A DNA stretch of 64,000 nt, taken from the NCBI GenBank assembly GCA_963846635.1, contig CAWJXM010000001.1, positions 1 to 64,000 of the forward strand. Direction: 5' to 3'. The translations under genes and the position numbers were made by a program. The stretch comes from AP-15 sp963846635. Its GTDB lineage: Bacteria; Pseudomonadota; Alphaproteobacteria; ATCC43930; CGMCC-115725. The notes below the pieces were generated by a model, which searched no databases, was not told the origin of the DNA, and saw only the letters and a program-made list of their open reading frames with translations. This document shows, piece after piece, positions 8,330 through 17,267 of the stretch. Every line of letters begins with the position of its first letter. The first letter of the stretch is position 1.

Positions 8330-9601
8330 ATGGCGGATTTACCGGTGGCCGGAATACGCATTGCCGCCTCTGCCCGCTTTCCCGACAGCGTCGAGAGCCG
8401 CTCGTCCTGGATCGCGGCGGTGTTGGCAATCGGAATATTATCAATCTCATATGGTGCACCGCTGATTGTCGTGATCGGGCTGAAGCCGATCGCGGTAGCG
8501 CTCGACGCCGATCGGTCGGTTATCGCATTAGCCGCCGCCCTTGTCTGGGTCGGGACCGGGATCGGCGGCATCCTGATGGGCTGGGTCGCCGACCGGGTCG
8601 GTGTGCGGCGAACCGTCGTTTTCGGCGCGTTGATGACGGCTTTCGGTCTGATGGTGTCGGCGACCGGCCATGTCTGGGAGCTTTACGTTGGACATGCGCT
8701 GCTGATCGGCTTTTTCGGCGGCGGCGCGCTTTACCCGCCGCTCCTGATCTATATCAGCCGCTGGTTCGACCGCCGCCGCGGCACCGCCCTCGCCCTGATC
8801 TCGTCCGGTCAATATATCGCCGGGGTGGTCTGGCCGTCGGTGTTCGAGCGCGCGATCGTTTGGTTCGGCTGGCAGGGGGTGATGCTGGGTTTCGCCGCCG
8901 CGCTGTTGCTGATCGTGCCGATGGCGCTAATGCTCAGCCCGTCGCCGCAGCCAAGCCGCGCCGCCGCGCTCGGTGCGGCGGCATTCCGCGGGACGACGGC
9001 GTTGCGGCTGCGCCCCAATACGGTGCAGGCCATGCTGTGCGCCGCGTCATTTCTCTGTTGCGTGCCGATGGCGATGCCGTCGAGCCACCTCGTCGCCTTC
9101 TGCAGCGATGTCGGGATCGCGCCGGCGCAAGGTGCGGCGATGCTGTCGGTATTGCTCGGCTGCGCTTTTGTCAGCCGGCAGTTCTGGGGCTGGGCCGCCG
9201 ACCGGATCGGCGGTCTCGCCACGGTGTTTGCCGGATCGGCCTGCCAGGCATTGGCGATCGCCGCATTCTCGGTGACGCGCAACGAGGCCGGACTGTTCGC
9301 AATTTCTGCCGCATATGGGCTCGGCTTTAGCGGCATCGTCCCGGCCTATGTGATGGCGATCCGCGAACTGTTCCCATCGTCGGAGGCCACTTGGCGGGTC
9401 CCGACTTTGTTGTTCGCCGGCATGTCGGGGATGGCGTTCGGCAGCTGGTTCGCGGGCGCACTTTATGATTATTTCGGATTTTACGCACCCGCCTTTGCCG
9501 CCGGCGCCCTGTTCAATCTCGCCAATCTCGCGGTTATCAGTTTTCTTGTCCTCCGCCAAAACCACGGCAACCGCCGCCTTGCCGAGCCGGCGCCGGCGTA
9601 G
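8330..9601 (+). CDS. Major facilitator superfamily transporter
   Basis: The 423-residue membrane protein has about 12 hydrophobic helices and the MFS loop 2-3 signature in GWVADRVGVRRT (about residue 90). A second half-repeat signature, WAADRIGG, follows. The ATG at 8330 has AAAAGGAAGG upstream. A longer in-frame reading from 8234 lacks such support. It belongs broadly to the anion/monocarboxylate-type MFS group. It converges with the NHL-repeat gene, with only 10 bases between the stops, and probably imports an organic acid degraded by nearby enzymes. The substrate is an inference. Confidence 0.87.
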   Translation: MADLPVAGIRIAASARFPDSVESRSSWIAAVLAIGILSISYGAPLIVVIGLKPIAVALDADRSVIALAAALVWVGTGIGGILMGWVADRVGVRRTVVFGALMTAFGLMVSATGHVWELYVGHALLIGFFGGGALYPPLLIYISRWFDRRRGTALALISSGQYIAGVVWPSVFERAIVWFGWQGVMLGFAAALLLIVPMALMLSPSPQPSRAAALGAAAFRGTTALRLRPNTVQAMLCAASFLCCVPMAMPSSHLVAFCSDVGIAPAQGAAMLSVLLGCAFVSRQFWGWAADRIGGLATVFAGSACQALAIAAFSVTRNEAGLFAISAAYGLGFSGIVPAYVMAIRELFPSSEATWRVPTLLFAGMSGMAFGSWFAGALYDYFGFYAPAFAAGALFNLANLAVISFLVLRQNHGNRRLAEPAPA

Positions 9602-9611
9602 TCCAGCGCCC

Positions 9612-10571
9612 TCAGGCCGCGACTTTTTCGAGCTTTTGCAGAACGCGAATGCGCGCGGGTAACGCGCCCTGGGAAACCCGCGCCATGATCCGGCCGGACA
9701 GTTCGCCGACAAAGATGTTGCCGCGGCTGTCGACGGCGATGCCGTGCGGCGAGGTGAAATGCCCGGGTTCGAGCCCGGCATGCATCTTTCCGAGCCGCGC
9801 CAACACTTCGCCCCTGTGGCTGTGGATGCTGACGCGCGGACCGATATTGGGCCAGTCGCGATTGATCTCGCCCTGCGGCCCGCCTTCGCCGATATAGACG
9901 AGCGGGTTCGGCCCCAGCGCCATGCACATGCCGTTTGGCCGGTGCAGATTGTTCCACTGGGTCTCGAATTTGCCGTTACCGTCGAAAATCTGCACCCGGT
10001 GGTTTTCGCGATCGGCGACATAGACCCAGCCGTCGGGATCGCAACAGATATTGTGCGGCACGTTGAACTGGCCGGGATCGGTGCCGGGTTCGCCCCATGA
10101 CATCAGCAATTTGCCGTCGGGCGTGAATTTGTGGATGCGGGCGTTGCCGTAACCGTCCGAGACATAAAGATCACCGCGCGGCGACAATGCCGTATGCGTG
10201 CAGCGATGAAACGGCTCGCCACTCATATAGGGTTTGGGCTCGCCAGGGATGCCCAATGTCATCAGCACTTTGCCGTCGAGCGTGCAGTGCCGGACGGTGT
10301 GGTCGCCGTCATCGGTCAGATAGATCGTGTCGTCCGGCCCCATATGGACGCCATGCGGCCGGGTGAACACGCCCTCGCCCCAGGTGCGCAGCAGATTGCC
10401 CTCGGCATCGAACACCGCGACCGGGTGCTCGCCGCGATTGAAGGCATAGACCCGGTCATTGCGGTCGACACCGACCGCCGCGACGTCGCCGAGCACAATT
10501 TCCTCCGGCAATTTGGCCCAGGTATCGCGCACCACGAAAGTGTATTTGCCGCTGCCGAGCTCTACGGCCAT
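9612..10571 (-). CDS. NHL-repeat beta-propeller protein (peptidyl-amidating-lyase-like)
   Basis: The 319-residue protein is built of NHL-type blades, each recognisable by repeats such as TRPHGVHMGPDDTIYLTD, VPHNICCDPDGWVYVADR and TSPHGIAVDSRGNIFVGE. This is the six-bladed propeller arrangement seen in proteins annotated as peptidyl-alpha-hydroxyglycine alpha-amidating-lyase-like. No signal peptide is visible, so it is probably cytoplasmic. GGAGAGG precedes the ATG. It is divergent from the metal-dependent hydrolase at 10779, and the two often sit near each other in catabolic clusters. Its reaction is unknown. Confidence 0.83.
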   Translation of the reverse strand: MAVELGSGKYTFVVRDTWAKLPEEIVLGDVAAVGVDRNDRVYAFNRGEHPVAVFDAEGNLLRTWGEGVFTRPHGVHMGPDDTIYLTDDGDHTVRHCTLDGKVLMTLGIPGEPKPYMSGEPFHRCTHTALSPRGDLYVSDGYGNARIHKFTPDGKLLMSWGEPGTDPGQFNVPHNICCDPDGWVYVADRENHRVQIFDGNGKFETQWNNLHRPNGMCMALGPNPLVYIGEGGPQGEINRDWPNIGPRVSIHSHRGEVLARLGKMHAGLEPGHFTSPHGIAVDSRGNIFVGELSGRIMARVSQGALPARIRVLQKLEKVAA

Positions 10572-10778
10572 GCGTCCTCTCCCGATCGGATGTCGTTGCG
10601 TTTGTGATCATAGGCCGGCTTTCCCATTGCCGGCGAGCGGATATCGGGCATGCGTGTTGCGCAACTCAGAAAAATGGCAAATTCCTGCTTAGCTGTGGCG
10701 CTGGTCGCGCCTCGATCGTAGGATACGCGATCAAACGTTTGGTTCGACATCGATCGCGGAGGAGCAAGAGGAGCCGAT

Positions 10779-11930
10779 ATGCCCGAAAAACTGATCTCTG
10801 GCGACAATCACATCGACCTGACCTATCTGCCGCCCGATTTGTGGTCGTCGACCGCACCCAATAAATGGAAGCTCTCGGCGCCGCGCGTCGAGGAGATGGA
10901 CGACGGGCTGCACTGGTTTGTCGAGGCCCAGGACAAGGGCATGTGGAACGGCGTCGGCCCCGGCTTTCAGCCCTACCAAAAGGGAATGTTCGGCCATATC
11001 GACGAGATGAAGGATCTCGGCTTCGAGTGGAATTCAAAGCCCGGCGCCAAGCCGCGCCCGACCACCCCGGAATTGCGCCTCGCCGATCTCGACCGCGACG
11101 GGCAGGACGCCGAAATCGTCTATGGCTGCCTGATGATCAACGATCTGATCGCCGACGCGCCGCTGCGTGCCTGGTCCGACAAGGTCTATAACGACTGGGT
11201 TGCGGATTTCGCCAAGCGCGCCGATCCGAACCGCGTCTATCCGCTGGCGATCATCCCCAACACCGACCCGGAAGAGGCCGCCGCCGAAGTACGGCGCTGC
11301 GCCAAGATGGGGCTGCGCGGCGGCGACCTCGCGTTCAAGCGGATGACGCCGCCGCTCTACACCGATCTGTGGTTCCCGCTGTGGGAGGCCGCAGCCGAGT
11401 GCCGTTTCCCGATCTCGTTCCATTCGACCGGATTCAAGGCGTTGCGCGCCCCCGACAATCCCGAGCAGGAGCGGAAATATTTCACCCAGTGGCGGCTCGT
11501 GCGCTCGGCCTTGTTCCAGCTCGACACGATGGAAGTCTTGGTGTCTTTGCTGGCGTCGGGCGCCTGCGAGAAATACCCCGATTTCAATTTCGTGCTCGGC
11601 GAGTCGGGTGTCACCTGGCTGCCCTATGTGTTCGACCGGCTCGACACCGAATATGCCGACCGCGCCCGCGATCTCGGGTTCAAGCTGAAGCCGAGCGATT
11701 ATTTCCGTCGCCAGGGCTATGTAACCTATCAGCAGGACCAGTTCCTCGAACCGATCATCCCACTGATCGGCGAAGACAACATCATCTGGGGCGCCGATTA
11801 TCCGCATCCCGATTGCATCTGGCCGGGCTCGCGCGACACCCTCGACCGCAACATGGCCCACATCTCGCCCGCGGTGCGGTCCAAGATCACCAGCGAGAAT
11901 GTCACGCGCCTCTATCAACTGCACCAGTAA
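10779..11930 (+). CDS. Amidohydrolase-2-family metal-dependent hydrolase
   Basis: The 383-residue TIM-barrel protein belongs to the amidohydrolase 2 family, which includes decarboxylases and hydrolases of aromatic or lactone compounds. Candidate metal ligands are in SGDNHIDL near the N-terminus, His in SFHSTG mid-protein and Asp in GADYPHPDCIWPGS near the C-terminus. The ATG has GGAGGAGCAAGAGGAG upstream. The C-terminal ending SENVTRLYQL is typical of the family. A terminator hairpin follows 10 bases after the stop. With the propeller, transporter and VOC genes it suggests a small catabolic cluster. Confidence 0.87.
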   Translation: MPEKLISGDNHIDLTYLPPDLWSSTAPNKWKLSAPRVEEMDDGLHWFVEAQDKGMWNGVGPGFQPYQKGMFGHIDEMKDLGFEWNSKPGAKPRPTTPELRLADLDRDGQDAEIVYGCLMINDLIADAPLRAWSDKVYNDWVADFAKRADPNRVYPLAIIPNTDPEEAAAEVRRCAKMGLRGGDLAFKRMTPPLYTDLWFPLWEAAAECRFPISFHSTGFKALRAPDNPEQERKYFTQWRLVRSALFQLDTMEVLVSLLASGACEKYPDFNFVLGESGVTWLPYVFDRLDTEYADRARDLGFKLKPSDYFRRQGYVTYQQDQFLEPIIPLIGEDNIIWGADYPHPDCIWPGSRDTLDRNMAHISPAVRSKITSENVTRLYQLHQ

Positions 11931-11939
11931 CCCCGCGCT

Positions 11940-11967
11940 AAAGGGCGACGCCGCTGCGCCGCCCTTT
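11940..11967 (+). terminator. Terminator hairpin after the amidohydrolase gene
   Basis: AAAGGGCG (11940-11947) pairs with CGCCCTTT (11960-11967) around a 12-nt loop, ten bases beyond the stop codon. Confidence 0.6.
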
Positions 11968-12327
11968 CAACGTCCCGCCGTTCGCGCGCAGTTTCACCTT
12001 GCGGCCCCAGGCCGATGGGTTACGCTTCGAGGCTGGGCAAGAATGCCAATACGGCTGCACTGATGCCGTGCGTCCTTCGAGACGGCCGCGGAGTTTATCC
12101 TCGGGCCGCGCATCGCGCGGACCCGTGGGCGGCCTCCTCGGGACGACGATCGTCGCCAATGCCATTATAGGCTTACGTCATGCTGAGGAGCGACCCGGCG
12201 CAGCTGGGGCGCGTCTCGAAGCACGCATGCAGCCTGATGCAGCGTATTCTTGCCCAGCCTCTTCGCTCACCCACCTACACGCTGTTTGACTGGTACCACC
12301 GCACACGCCTCTGAGATGTTCGTTATC

Positions 12328-12367
12328 TGACCTGTTTCACCTGTTTTATCAGGTCGAGATCAGGTGA
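12328..12367. repeat. Nested ACCTG/CAGGT inverted repeats
   Basis: Two ACCTG copies (12330-12334, 12339-12343) are followed by two CAGGT copies (12350-12354, 12361-12365). They form an approximately symmetric array that could be an operator or a weak hairpin. No gene start lies close by. Confidence 0.35.
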
Positions 12368-12499
12368 CTTGCCTTTCGTAATATTCCAAAGCCTGGTTTC
12401 GCCGCCCAGCAAAGCGGCTTGGTGGCGGCAAAGCCTCCTCACCCCTTAGAGCCCGACCGATAATGAGTCCGCCAATTTCAATCATTTGTCGCCTCTCTC

Positions 12500-12605
12500 C
12501 GTCATTCCCGCGAAAGCGGGAATCTCGAGCTGGCGACGCGGCAGCAGTTTGCCTCCTGTTCAAGCCAGGGGCAGGCTCTGGACCCCCGCTTTCGCGGGGG
12601 TGACG
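12500..12605. repeat. Dispersed palindromic repeat, copy 2 (inverted relative to copy 1)
   Basis: It runs from ATTCCCGCGAAAGCGGGAAT through CTGTTCAAGCCAGGGGCAGG to CCCCCGCTTTCGCGGGGG. It is the reverse complement of 925-1027 with only scattered differences. Confidence 0.8.
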
Positions 12606-12789
12606 ATAACCTATTGGGAACTCGGCATTCATTTTAAGTCAGGCTCTTACCAAGCCTGCCTTTGGTGCTCTTGCCGCAAATCTGCAGCGAGATGTTCCTT
12701 CCTGGTGCAACTCCACGACCCCGAACAGCCAATCGGCGTCACAGTAAGACGCGAACATGGCAAATTGATAGTTGGTCATAGCCCCATAA

Positions 12790-12897
12790 TACGGCCGCTC
12801 TGGAACGTGGAGCATTTCGGTCAGCGGCAATTGGCGGCCGACCTTCGACGCCCGGCAGGGTGCAATCTGCAACCGCGGCTTGGAGGACTATCACTGA
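12790..12897 (+). pseudogene. higB: HigB-type toxin, C-terminal remnant
   Basis: Just upstream of HigA one frame reads SGTWSISVSGNWRPTF, then LEDYH and a TGA. These match the C-terminal half of HigB/RelE-fold mRNA interferases (KGxWSxxVxGNWR...DYH). The stop overlaps the HigA start by one base, the usual higBA coupling. An in-frame stop at 12787-12789 precedes this segment, and no conserved N-terminal half is recognisable. The toxin is therefore probably dead. Confidence 0.65.
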
Positions 12898-13136
12898 TGA
12901 GCCGCCCACCCGCCAGAATAGCGATGGCCCCACCGCATCCGGGGATGTTCATCCGCGAGGAAATTCTCGACGAACTCGGCTTGACAGTGAGTGAGGCGGC
13001 GAAGGTGCTGGACGTGCGTCGCGCCACCCTCTCCGACCTCGTGAACGGCAACGCGGCATTGTCGGTGGAAATGGCGCTGCGGATCGAGAAGGCGTTCGGC
13101 GTTAAGATGGAAACCCTGCTGAACATGCAGGCATGA
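12897..13136 (+). CDS. higA: HigA-family antitoxin, XRE helix-turn-helix
   Basis: The 79-residue protein is a full-length HigA antitoxin. It has the family opening PPHPGMFIREEILDELGLTV, a Cro/XRE helix-turn-helix at about 25-60 (EAAKVLDVRRATLSDLVNG) and the ending EMALRIEKAFGVKMETLLNMQA. It would bind and neutralise HigB and repress its own operon. The ATG overlaps the stop of the toxin remnant, so this start is preferred over the longer open frame that begins far upstream. The antitoxin survives without a recognisable intact toxin. Confidence 0.87.
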   Translation: MSRPPARIAMAPPHPGMFIREEILDELGLTVSEAAKVLDVRRATLSDLVNGNAALSVEMALRIEKAFGVKMETLLNMQA

Positions 13137-13604
13137 CACGACGCCTACGCGATGCGCCAGCGCGAAGGTGAGATCGCTGTCAAACCCTACCGACCCTCCG
13201 CTCCCGACCCGTGCTGACCCGCCGCAATCGCGCAGACGAAGGCTTCTATCCCGAGTCGGTTCAGTAGTGTAGGCTAGGAAATCACAGCGCATTGCGCCGT
13301 TTTTTCGTCCGTTCCTTGGTCTCTTACGGGGGTTTGCTGCCCACGGACGGCGTTGCGACAGTTAGCGGGGCTAAAACCAAGCCACGACTACGCGGCTCCG
13401 CTCGTGGGATCCCGATCGGCGCGGTAAGCCCGGATGCTTCGTTCACCGTATGCATAACCCGCTAGCTCCATGCGTCCTCGAACTCAATGCCGGATATGCT
13501 CGTGATGATATCGATACGGAAGGGAGAATTCTCGAGGATACTGACGGCGGACAAATGCATCATATTGGTGCCATAGCCCTGATCACCCACAACGTGTTGC
13601 TTGT
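13137..13604. other. Intergenic stretch, no gene seen
   Basis: No supported ORF, RNA or hairpin was found between HigA and the MFS fragment. Confidence 0.4.
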
Positions 13605-13968
13605 TCAATTCGCGCGCGAGCCAGCAATCGGGGCGATCGCGAGCCGAAAGAAACATTGGCCGAGCAACAGACCGACGAACAGAACATTGGCGGCGGCGAT
13701 CGCCGGGTTCGCCGGGATCATCCCGACCGCCAGTGTAGAAAAAGCGCCATTGGCCATTTGCATAAAACCGTAAAGGCCAGACGCGGCGCCGATCATCTGC
13801 GGCTCGATGCTAATCGCTGCCGTGATCGCAACTGGTGAGGCAGCGCCGACGCCGATCGAAAACAGGATCATTGGCGCGAGCACGGTCAGAACAGTGAGCT
13901 TGCCGCTCACAGCCACGGCAAAAAACAGCACCGCGCCGATCACCGCCAACGCACTCGCGCCAAATAAT
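13605..13968 (-). pseudogene. C-terminal fragment of an MFS drug-resistance-type transporter
   Basis: About 120 residues read as the last four or so helices of a Bcr/CflA-like MFS transporter (GVGAASPVAITAAISIEPQM, then GAASGLYGFMQMANGAFST). The frame continues to about 13968, where similarity ends abruptly. The N-terminal two thirds is absent, so this is a truncated relic at the edge of the mobile-element zone. Confidence 0.65.
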
Positions 13969-14204
13969 CCTCAAACCCTGCGCCACTTAATTCTCAAAAT
14001 GACAAACAGAGGGAGTATACTTGTTGGACGCTATGGCCCTCGCATCTGACTGATGGTCGTGAAGATTACGGCAAGTAGCTAATCACATTTTTCCAATAGA
14101 GCCAAATTGGCTGGTCGCGGCCTCGCGGGAGATTTGCGTTGGTTCTCCCATCCCCAACCACTGCTACTCTCCACCCCTCCGACGCAATTCCCTCGGCAAA
14201 TCAG

Positions 14205-14560
14205 TATTAAATCAGGTGGGTATGAGACCAAAGCATTCTCGGGTCCGTTCCAGCATCGTCTTGGTTGCGGCCACTTCGGCGGTCCGGCGCACCGGCGTCG
14301 CTTCGACGTCGACGATGATCGCCCGCTGCAGATCGATCAGGTAATTGGTGCCATAGGCGAAGCCGATCTTCATCTGCCTTTTGTTGGTCCAGGCTGCTGC
14401 CGGATCGGTGAGCGAGGCGTATAGCGCCGGCCGGACAGTTCGAAAAATTTCGCCAAATGTGTGAGTTGCATCACGCTGTCTCAATTTTCCGTCAACCATC
14501 TTGTCGAACGTGCTCGACATCGTCGTGAGCACATCCCCGGCAAGCCTAGCCTTGGGGAAT
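14205..14560 (-). pseudogene. IS1182-family transposase fragment
   Basis: The - strand reads SLTDPAAAWTNKRQ, FAYGTNYLIDLQRAIIVDVE, ATPVRRTAEVAATKTMLERT and FGLIPT before a stop. This is the central DDE region of IS1182-type transposases (Asp in DPAARW, the YxTNYLIDxExxIIVDVEATPA block). Both ends are missing. The upstream edge abuts the start of the trypsin-like gene on the other strand. Confidence 0.75.
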
Positions 14561-14583
14561 TTCAGTTGAGGAGCAGTGCAACC

Positions 14584-15820
14584 ATGAAAATACAACGGCG
14601 ATCGTCGAAGGACCGGTTGAAACAAATGGCGGGGGCAACTGCCGGTCTCGCCATCCTTGCTTACGGCGCTTACGGCGCTGCCGAACCGAAAGCGGCGCTG
14701 GCCGCTGACGGCGCGGTGCTCAGTACCGCCGCCACCACGGCGCAGGCCGCTGCCACGCGGGCGTACTGGACGCCGGAGCGATTGGCGTCGGCCCAACCGA
14801 AGGACATGACAGCGTCGATAGCCTTCAGCCCATCCTCGGGATCCGCCCCGTCTACCGGCCCGACCACGGTCGTTCCGGGCGCACCGGCGAGCATCGCGTA
14901 CGACAGCGCGTGGGCGGAAGAATTGCTTAGCCTCAGCAGTAGCAACAGCAATGAGGTGAGCCCGACAGCGGTCGGTTCCACCGGCCAGCTTTATCCATAC
15001 ACCATCGACCGGCTTTATCCCTGCGCGGGGTCGGGCTGCCCGCAATCGAGTGACAGCTACAGCGACATTTTCGACTTCTATCCCTACGCAATCGTCGGGC
15101 AACTATTTTTTACGGAGCCCAGCGGCAACTTTGTCTGTTCCGCATCGGTCATCCGCCTCAACGTCATCGCAACGGCTGGCCACTGCGTGTCCGACGGCAA
15201 TGGCCACTTCTACAGCAATTGGCTCTTCATGCCGGCTTATCACGCCGGAGTTGCGCCGTTTGGCAGGTGGACCTGGGCGCAGGTCGTCGTGGCCGGCCCC
15301 TGGTTTAACGGCGGCGGCGTCGTGCCCAATAAACAGGATGACGCCCTTATCGTGCTCCAGGAAAATTCCGGACAAAAAATCGGCCAAGTGACCGGCTATC
15401 TCGGTTATGAATTTAACGCGCCGTTGCCGACGCACCTGACCCAGCTCGGCTACCCTTGCAACCTCGACACCACTTTTGGCGACTGCGTGCAAAGCCTTCA
15501 ATTCGGCCCAGTCCGGAACGACTTCGCAAGTCTTCTCCGGCCCCACCAACAATTTCGAGTGGGGCTCGGCCGCGTTCGGCGGGGCCAGCGGCGGTCCGAT
15601 AATCCAAGATTTCGGGCAGCAGCCGTTGCATCCCTCGGGCACCCCGCCCTTCGAAGCGTTCGGCGGCAACGTCCTGATCGCCTCGAACTCGTATGGCTAT
15701 ACCGATACGTCTGTTCAGGTTGACGGCGGCTCGATCCTTGCAGCTCCCGGCCAGTTCGGCGGCTCGCTAAACACCTTTGGCGACTTGATCAATTACGTCT
15801 GCGGCGAAGGGAACTGCTGA
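14584..15820 (+). pseudogene. Secreted trypsin-like (S1, V8-like) serine protease, one frameshift
   Basis: The ATG at 14584 has GAGGAG upstream and opens a ~411-residue pre-pro-protease. It has a basic N-terminus, a hydrophobic helix (GATAGLAILAYGAYGAA), a linker containing YWTPERLASAQP and then the protease domain. All three catalytic residues are visible: His at about 200 in ATAGHC, Asp at about 252 in QDDALIVL, and Ser in GASGGP. The Ser lies after a one-base insertion near 15510 that moves reading to the frame ending at 15820. Paired cysteines fit an exported enzyme. Without repair the product stops before the catalytic Ser. The same YWTPER motif recurs in the next gene. Confidence 0.8.
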
Positions 15821-15955
15821 GGCGCGCGACCCGCTCCCCATTCCGGCGCGCGATGGGGAGCGCCTTAGGGAGATCTTCACGATGTCGCGGGCGTAAAACA
15901 GCTTCAGGTCTGCGACGTTTCATTTTCGGTGCGATGTCAACCAGGTGGTCCCGTT

Positions 15956-16276
15956 ATGCGTATCAACATCCAGTGCTTCCGTGCGGGTTTGGGATCGGCA
16001 ATCCTGTCGTTTGTGCCAACGCTCGTGCTGGTAATTTCCACTGTTGTAGTGGTGCGGCCGACATTGGCGCAGAATGGCGCTAGCCAGACCGCACCGCCAT
16101 CGCAGGCAGGTTCCGGGTATTGGACCCCGGAGAGGATGCGGTCGGCCAAGCCGGCGATGCCGACGGTCCCGGGAACGCCGCAGAGCGGCTCCTGGACATC
16201 CGGCCCGAGCGGTCCGAGCGGCGGTGCGCCGGGCAAGGAGCCACAGGTTCAGCCCAATCCTGGCAATACCCGGTGA
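15956..16276 (+). CDS. Small exported protein with a YWTPERM motif
   Basis: The 106-residue protein has a signal peptide (positive start, a hydrophobic stretch around LSFVPTLVLVISTVVVV, then a likely cut near TLAQN). Its mature part is low complexity, rich in Gly, Pro and Ser. It contains GYWTPERMRSAKPAMP, nearly identical to YWTPERLASAQPKDM in the protease just upstream. In V8-like proteases this type of motif lies in the propeptide, so this protein may be a detached pro-region-like partner, but that is inference. It lies 135 bases downstream of the protease on the same strand. Confidence 0.65.
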   Translation: MRINIQCFRAGLGSAILSFVPTLVLVISTVVVVRPTLAQNGASQTAPPSQAGSGYWTPERMRSAKPAMPTVPGTPQSGSWTSGPSGPSGGAPGKEPQVQPNPGNTR

Positions 16277-16334
16277 GGGGCTTTGCGATCTGGCAGCGAT
16301 GATATCCGGCCATCGACCGGCGACGACATAAGGG

Positions 16335-16699
16335 CTGGCGCCAGGACATGGAACGGCGCGCACTGGAGCCCGCACCATCCGGCGCAAGCTCTCAGCACTG
16401 TCGTCGCTGTTTGATTACCTCTGCGAGAGGAATGCGGTCGCAGGCAACCCGGTCGATGGGGTCAAGCGGCCGATGGCCAATGGCAACGAAGGCACCACGC
16501 CGGCGCTTGGCGACCGTCAGGCTCGCAAGCTGCTCGAAGCGCCGCCGGCGGATACGCTCAAGGGGGGGTTCGCGATCGCGCCATTCTGGCCACCCTGCTC
16601 TATGACGGCATCCGCCGGGAAGAGCTTTGCGGCCTCAGGGTGAAAGACCTGCACAGCCGCCAGGGCGTCATGCATTTCCGGATCAAGGGCAAGCGCTAG
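16335..16699 (+). pseudogene. Tyrosine recombinase/integrase fragment, two frameshifts
   Basis: Three frames join to give WRQDMERRALEPA, TIRRKLSALSSLFDYLCER, NPVDGVKRP, RDRAILATLLYDGIRREEL and CGLRVKDLHSRQG. These are the end of the core-binding domain and the start of the catalytic domain of a phage-type integrase, including the first catalytic Arg in GIRREEL. It stops at 16697-16699 before the HxxR and Tyr motifs. One shift lies near 16375 and another in the G7 run at about 16563. Confidence 0.75.
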
Positions 16700-16834
16700 A
16701 TCCCTGCCGCTTTTTTGAGCAATTACACGCACAGGTATTTTGTCCGCAAGAGATTCGCTGGACGAGCGCGGGCCACGAGAGTTTTCCACCGCTGATCGGA
16801 GCCCAAATCCAGGAGTTTTCCGCGAAGGAGAATC

Positions 16835-17132
16835 CTAACTGAAGATACATAAGAAGGTGGTGGCGAGGGCAGCGAAGTTGCGCGGATTGTCGTGGAAGTG
16901 ATGATCGATGCGCAGGGACAGATCGACCATCTCCACGGCTTTGGCAACGACTTTGGTCCGGCGGCGGAAGCGCGCGAGAAATCGCGGATGTTGCTGTTGT
17001 CCTGCTCGATGGAGAAGGTCAGGTCTTTGCCGGTGAAGAGCTGGTCTTCGGGGATGAGACGGTGAAAGCCGTCCCCGTCGTCGGCGAGGACGGTCTTGCC
17101 CTTGAGGCCGACTTTATCGAGGAGCTTTTGAC
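16835..17132 (-). pseudogene. IS1-family transposase C-terminal fragment
   Basis: Read on the - strand it gives LLDKVGLKGKTVLADDGDGF, HRLIPEDQLFTGKDLTFSIE and QDNSNIRDF. After a one-base shift come RRRTKVVAKAVEMVDLSL and DNPRNFAALATTFLCIFS, then a stop. This is the InsB-type C-terminal half of an IS1-family transposase (the IEQDNSNIR block). The 5' half is missing. Confidence 0.72.
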
Positions 17133-17267
17133 AGAGCCTGCCCCCGCGAAGGCGCTAGGGTATGTGCAAAACGGGTGCGACACGCCAGGTCGCCAGCGCT
17201 CCGAGGGCTTCCCGCACGAGGTGGGTTTATGATTGTTGTTTCGGCACACTCGGCAAGAGGGTCCGGT

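Noticed and set aside
11034..11924. 296-codon - strand ORF opposite the amidohydrolase
   Set aside because: It is antisense to a well-supported enzyme gene and shows no family motif.
12360..12632. 90-codon - strand ORF (starts MNAEFPIGYRHPRESGG)
   Set aside because: The HPRESGG and RDSRFRGNDG strings are the translation of the dispersed palindromic repeat, a common false gene.
12639..12872. 77-codon - strand ORF with MTNYQFAMFASYCDADW
   Set aside because: It looks slightly protein-like but overlaps the HigB remnant antisense and has no ribosome site.
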